A DNA stretch of 49,119 bases, from assembly GCA_021777285.1 (NCBI GenBank), contig JAJYDR010000006.1, positions 1-49,119 on the forward strand, given 5' to 3'. Shown here one piece after another: positions 47,058 through 49,119 of this stretch. Below the pieces are notes generated by a model. It was not told where the DNA came from, searched no databases, and saw only the letters and a list, made by a program, of their open reading frames with translations. Source of the DNA: Actinomycetes bacterium (GTDB lineage: Bacteria > Actinomycetota > Acidimicrobiia > Acidimicrobiales > RAAP-2). Each line of letters starts with the position of its first letter. The stretch's first letter is position 1. The position numbers and the translations under genes are program-made.

Positions 47058-48786
47058 CGAGCCGCTCTCGCTAGCGGCGGCCACGGCCCGCTTGACGGCT
47101 TCGGGCCAGGCCTTTGAACTTGAGGAACGACTGGTGCGAGGCGTGCCTATGACGGTCTGGAAGAACGCGCCGTCAACGCTCCGCGACGTCCTCGAGGGGT
47201 CGACCCGCCACGGCGAACACGACTTCCTCGTCTACGAGGACTATCGCGTGACCTTCATGGAGCACTACCGGCGCGCGGCGACGTTGTCACACCGGCTCGT
47301 CGACGCCGGCGTTCGGGCCGGGGACCGCGTCGCGATCGCGTCGCGCAATCTTCCCGATTGGGTGAGCGCCTATTGGGGGATCCTCACCGCCGGGGCCATC
47401 GCCGTCCCGCTCAACGCGTGGTGGACGGGCGACGAGTTGCGTTACGGTCTCGGCGACTCCGGGGCGCGCGTGCTCTTCGTCGACGAAGAGCGCCTCGACC
47501 GGGTTCGGCCGCTCTTCGACGATCTGGTCGACCTCGAGCACGTGATCGTCCTCTCGCCTGGACCACTGGACGTCGCGCCAGTCGACCGGCACGAGCGAGT
47601 CCGGGTTGTCGCGTTCGAGGACTTCCTTGGTGCCGTCGCGCTTGACGCGACGCCCGTTGACGCCTCGATCGACCCCGATGACGACGCCACCATCTTCTAT
47701 ACCTCGGGCACCACCGGCAGGCCCAAGGGGGCGGTGGTGACGCACCGAAACATCATCACCAATCTGATGAACCTGTTCTTCATTGGACAGCGCGCGTCGC
47801 TCCGCTACGGTGACGGCCCGCCGGAGACGAAGCTCCCCATCGCCAACCTGATCAACATCCCGCTGTTTCACGCCACCGGCTGTCTGGCCGTCATGGTGGT
47901 CAACGCCGCCGCGGGCGGGCGACTCGTGATGATGCATCACTTCGACGCCGGACAGGCGCTGGCACTCATCGAGCGCGAGCGAATCACCGCCATCGGCGGC
48001 GTGCCGACAGTGGTCATGCAAATCCTCGATCACCCTGACTTCGAACGTTTCGACACGTCGAGCGTCCGGCTCGTGTCCTACGGCGGTGCGCCGTCGCCGC
48101 CCGAACTGGTTCGGCGAATAACCGAGGCCTTCCACCTCGCCCAGCCGGGTAACGGCTACGGCCTGACCGAGACCGCAGCGGCGGTCGCGCTCAACAACGG
48201 CCCGGACTACATCGAGCGGCCGTCGAGTTGCGGACCCGCGGTGCCCGTGTGCCGAGTCGCCGTGGTGCCCGCCGGCTTCACGGGCGACGAGCCGCCAGAG
48301 TCAGCCGGTCCCGAGCAGATCGGTGAACTGTGGATCAAGGGCCCCAACGTGGTACGGGGCTATTGGAACAAGCCCGAGGAGACTGCCCGGTCATTCACCC
48401 GCGGTTGGCTGCACACGGGTGACATCGGACGAATCGACGACGACGGTTTTATCTACATCGTGGACCGCGCGAAGGACATGATCATCCGGGGCGGCGAGAA
48501 CGTCTATTCCATTGCCGTGGAGGCCGCCCTCTTCGAGCACCCCGACGTGGCCGACTGCGCGGTGATCGGGATCCCCCACCCCACGCTCGGCGAGGAGGTT
48601 GCCGCCGTCATCGTGGTTCGACCGGGTCGCACCGTTCGCGCCGAGGAACTGAGCACCCACGTGCGCCACCGACTCGCCCACTTCGAGGTGCCGACGCGCT
48701 ACTTCTTTCGCGGCGAGCCGATCCCGCGAAACCCGCAGGGCAAGGTTCTCAAAACCGTCCTGCGCGACTCCCTACGAGCCGACTGA
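47050..48786 (+). CDS. Acyl-CoA synthetase / AMP-dependent ligase
   Basis: This 578-aa member of the acyl-adenylate superfamily activates a carboxylic acid with ATP and CoA. Core motifs: FYTSGTTGRPKGAVVTHRN (A3), GYGLTETAAAVALNN (A5), ELWIKGPNVVRGYWNKPEETARSFTRGWLHTGDIG (A7), DRAKDMIIRGGENVYSIAVE (A8) and the C-terminal Lys in NPQGKVLKTVLRD (A10). Substrate is probably a medium- or long-chain or aromatic acid; it cannot be narrowed by eye. ATG at 47050 overlaps the orn stop by 8 nt, which fixes the start; the frame open upstream lies inside orn. It converges on the aldo/keto reductase with a 15-base overlap. Confidence 0.94.
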   Translation: MGDEPLSLAAATARLTASGQAFELEERLVRGVPMTVWKNAPSTLRDVLEGSTRHGEHDFLVYEDYRVTFMEHYRRAATLSHRLVDAGVRAGDRVAIASRNLPDWVSAYWGILTAGAIAVPLNAWWTGDELRYGLGDSGARVLFVDEERLDRVRPLFDDLVDLEHVIVLSPGPLDVAPVDRHERVRVVAFEDFLGAVALDATPVDASIDPDDDATIFYTSGTTGRPKGAVVTHRNIITNLMNLFFIGQRASLRYGDGPPETKLPIANLINIPLFHATGCLAVMVVNAAAGGRLVMMHHFDAGQALALIERERITAIGGVPTVVMQILDHPDFERFDTSSVRLVSYGGAPSPPELVRRITEAFHLAQPGNGYGLTETAAAVALNNGPDYIERPSSCGPAVPVCRVAVVPAGFTGDEPPESAGPEQIGELWIKGPNVVRGYWNKPEETARSFTRGWLHTGDIGRIDDDGFIYIVDRAKDMIIRGGENVYSIAVEAALFEHPDVADCAVIGIPHPTLGEEVAAVIVVRPGRTVRAEELSTHVRHRLAHFEVPTRYFFRGEPIPRNPQGKVLKTVLRDSLRAD

Positions 48787-49119
48787 GCCGGACGGCGCCA
48801 ACTGATCGAGGCTGGCAACGACGTCGGCGTCGAGCCGAATCTCGGCTGCGGCGCAATTCTCCTCGAGGTGCGCGACCGATGACGTGCCCGGTATCGGCAT
48901 CATGACCGGCGAGCGGCCGAGCAGCCACGCAATCGCCACTTGGGCGATCGTGCACCCGGCCCGCGTGGCCAGCTGGTCCAGCTCGCCACCGGGACGCGTC
49001 AACTTGCCCGCCGCCACTGGATACCAGGGAATAAAACCAATCCCGTTCTCCTCGCAGTACTCGAGCACCGGCTCGCTGTCGCGCCGTGAGACGTTGTACA
49101 AGTTCTGCACCGTCGAGAT
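48772..49119 (-). CDS. Aldo/keto reductase, C-terminal part (runs off the window)
   Basis: The 115 visible residues match the second half of an NADPH-dependent aldo/keto reductase: STVQNLYNVSRRDSEPVLEYCEENGIGFIPWYPVAAGKL (the strand ending in QNLYN and the NADP-side W-x-P-x-A-x-G-x-L), AIAWLLGRSPVMMPIPGTSSVAHLEENCAAAEIRL (cofactor phosphate site, PGTSS). The Asp-Tyr-Lys-His active-site residues lie in the missing N-terminal half beyond base 49119. The 3' end overlaps the acyl-CoA synthetase stop. The visible part is intact and continuous. Confidence 0.9.
   Translation of the reverse strand: MSTVQNLYNVSRRDSEPVLEYCEENGIGFIPWYPVAAGKLTRPGGELDQLATRAGCTIAQVAIAWLLGRSPVMMPIPGTSSVAHLEENCAAAEIRLDADVVASLDQLAPSGSVGS

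Overview
The window is ordinary chromosomal DNA of a high-GC actinobacterium. The evidence is: the division and cell-wall (dcw) cluster running mraZ-rsmH-ftsL-ftsI-murE-mraY-ftsW-murG-murC-murB-ftsQ-ftsZ-yggS-sepF-yggT-divIVA; a meso-diaminopimelate-type MurE (DNPR motif); a bacterial proteasome activator (Bpa/PafE), which is restricted to proteasome-bearing actinobacteria; a DUF3040 protein; and many genes whose start codon lies 6-7 nt after a TANNNT -10 box, the mark of leaderless transcripts. Placement within the Acidimicrobiia is a guess from gene content, not shown. I see no insertion sequence, integrase, CRISPR array, rRNA or plasmid/phage module.

Layout. (1) 0-4.6 kb: a sugar kinase, a DUF255 thioredoxin-fold protein, and two unassigned proteins. 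(2) 4.7-10.5 kb: dnaE and bpa on the minus strand, then an Rrf2 regulator and a group 2-like sigma factor on the plus strand. (3) 10.6-28.3 kb: one long minus-strand block. It reads from mraZ (28.3 kb) down to rluD (10.6 kb), with mostly 1-4 nt overlaps between mraZ and murB. ftsZ (its own -35/-10), divIVA and dksA have separate promoter signals. murD and murF are absent from their usual places. (4) 28.6-31.3 kb: a compact minus operon of a DUF3040 membrane protein, ROK sugar kinase, 84-aa protein, HNH nuclease and LplA-like ligase. (5) 31.4-37.6 kb: plus-strand LMW phosphatase, NhaA antiporter and nitronate monooxygenase; msrA/fur as a divergent pair; an ABC-2 exporter pair; a nitroreductase. 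(6) 37.6-41.9 kb: minus-strand polar amino-acid ABC transporter (binding protein, then a strong terminator, then permease and ATPase) coupled to a CaiB-type CoA-transferase. (7) 42.1-45.7 kb: minus-strand operon of a CoA-transferase/hydrolase, an alpha/beta-hydrolase and a sulfatase-family hydrolase. (8) 45.9-49.1 kb: tRNA-Gly(GCC) with its own promoter, the divergent pair dut/orn, an acyl-CoA synthetase, and the C-terminal part of an aldo/keto reductase running off the end.

How it works together. The central block makes lipid II precursors (MurE, MraY, MurG, MurC, MurB) and the septal machine (FtsZ, SepF, FtsQ, FtsL, FtsW, FtsI, DivIVA), preceded by MraZ and a repeated GTGGNG-type MraZ box. 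Gene stretches without CDS longer than about 300 bases are few. The main one, 40532-41005, holds a 15-bp-stem terminator. 28311-28597 holds the mraZ control region. 45726-46010 holds a palindrome, the tRNA and its promoter.

The most informative non-gene signal is the set of leaderless promoters, including two mirror-symmetric divergent pairs (msrA/fur and dut/orn). I found no convincing new defence or mobile system.
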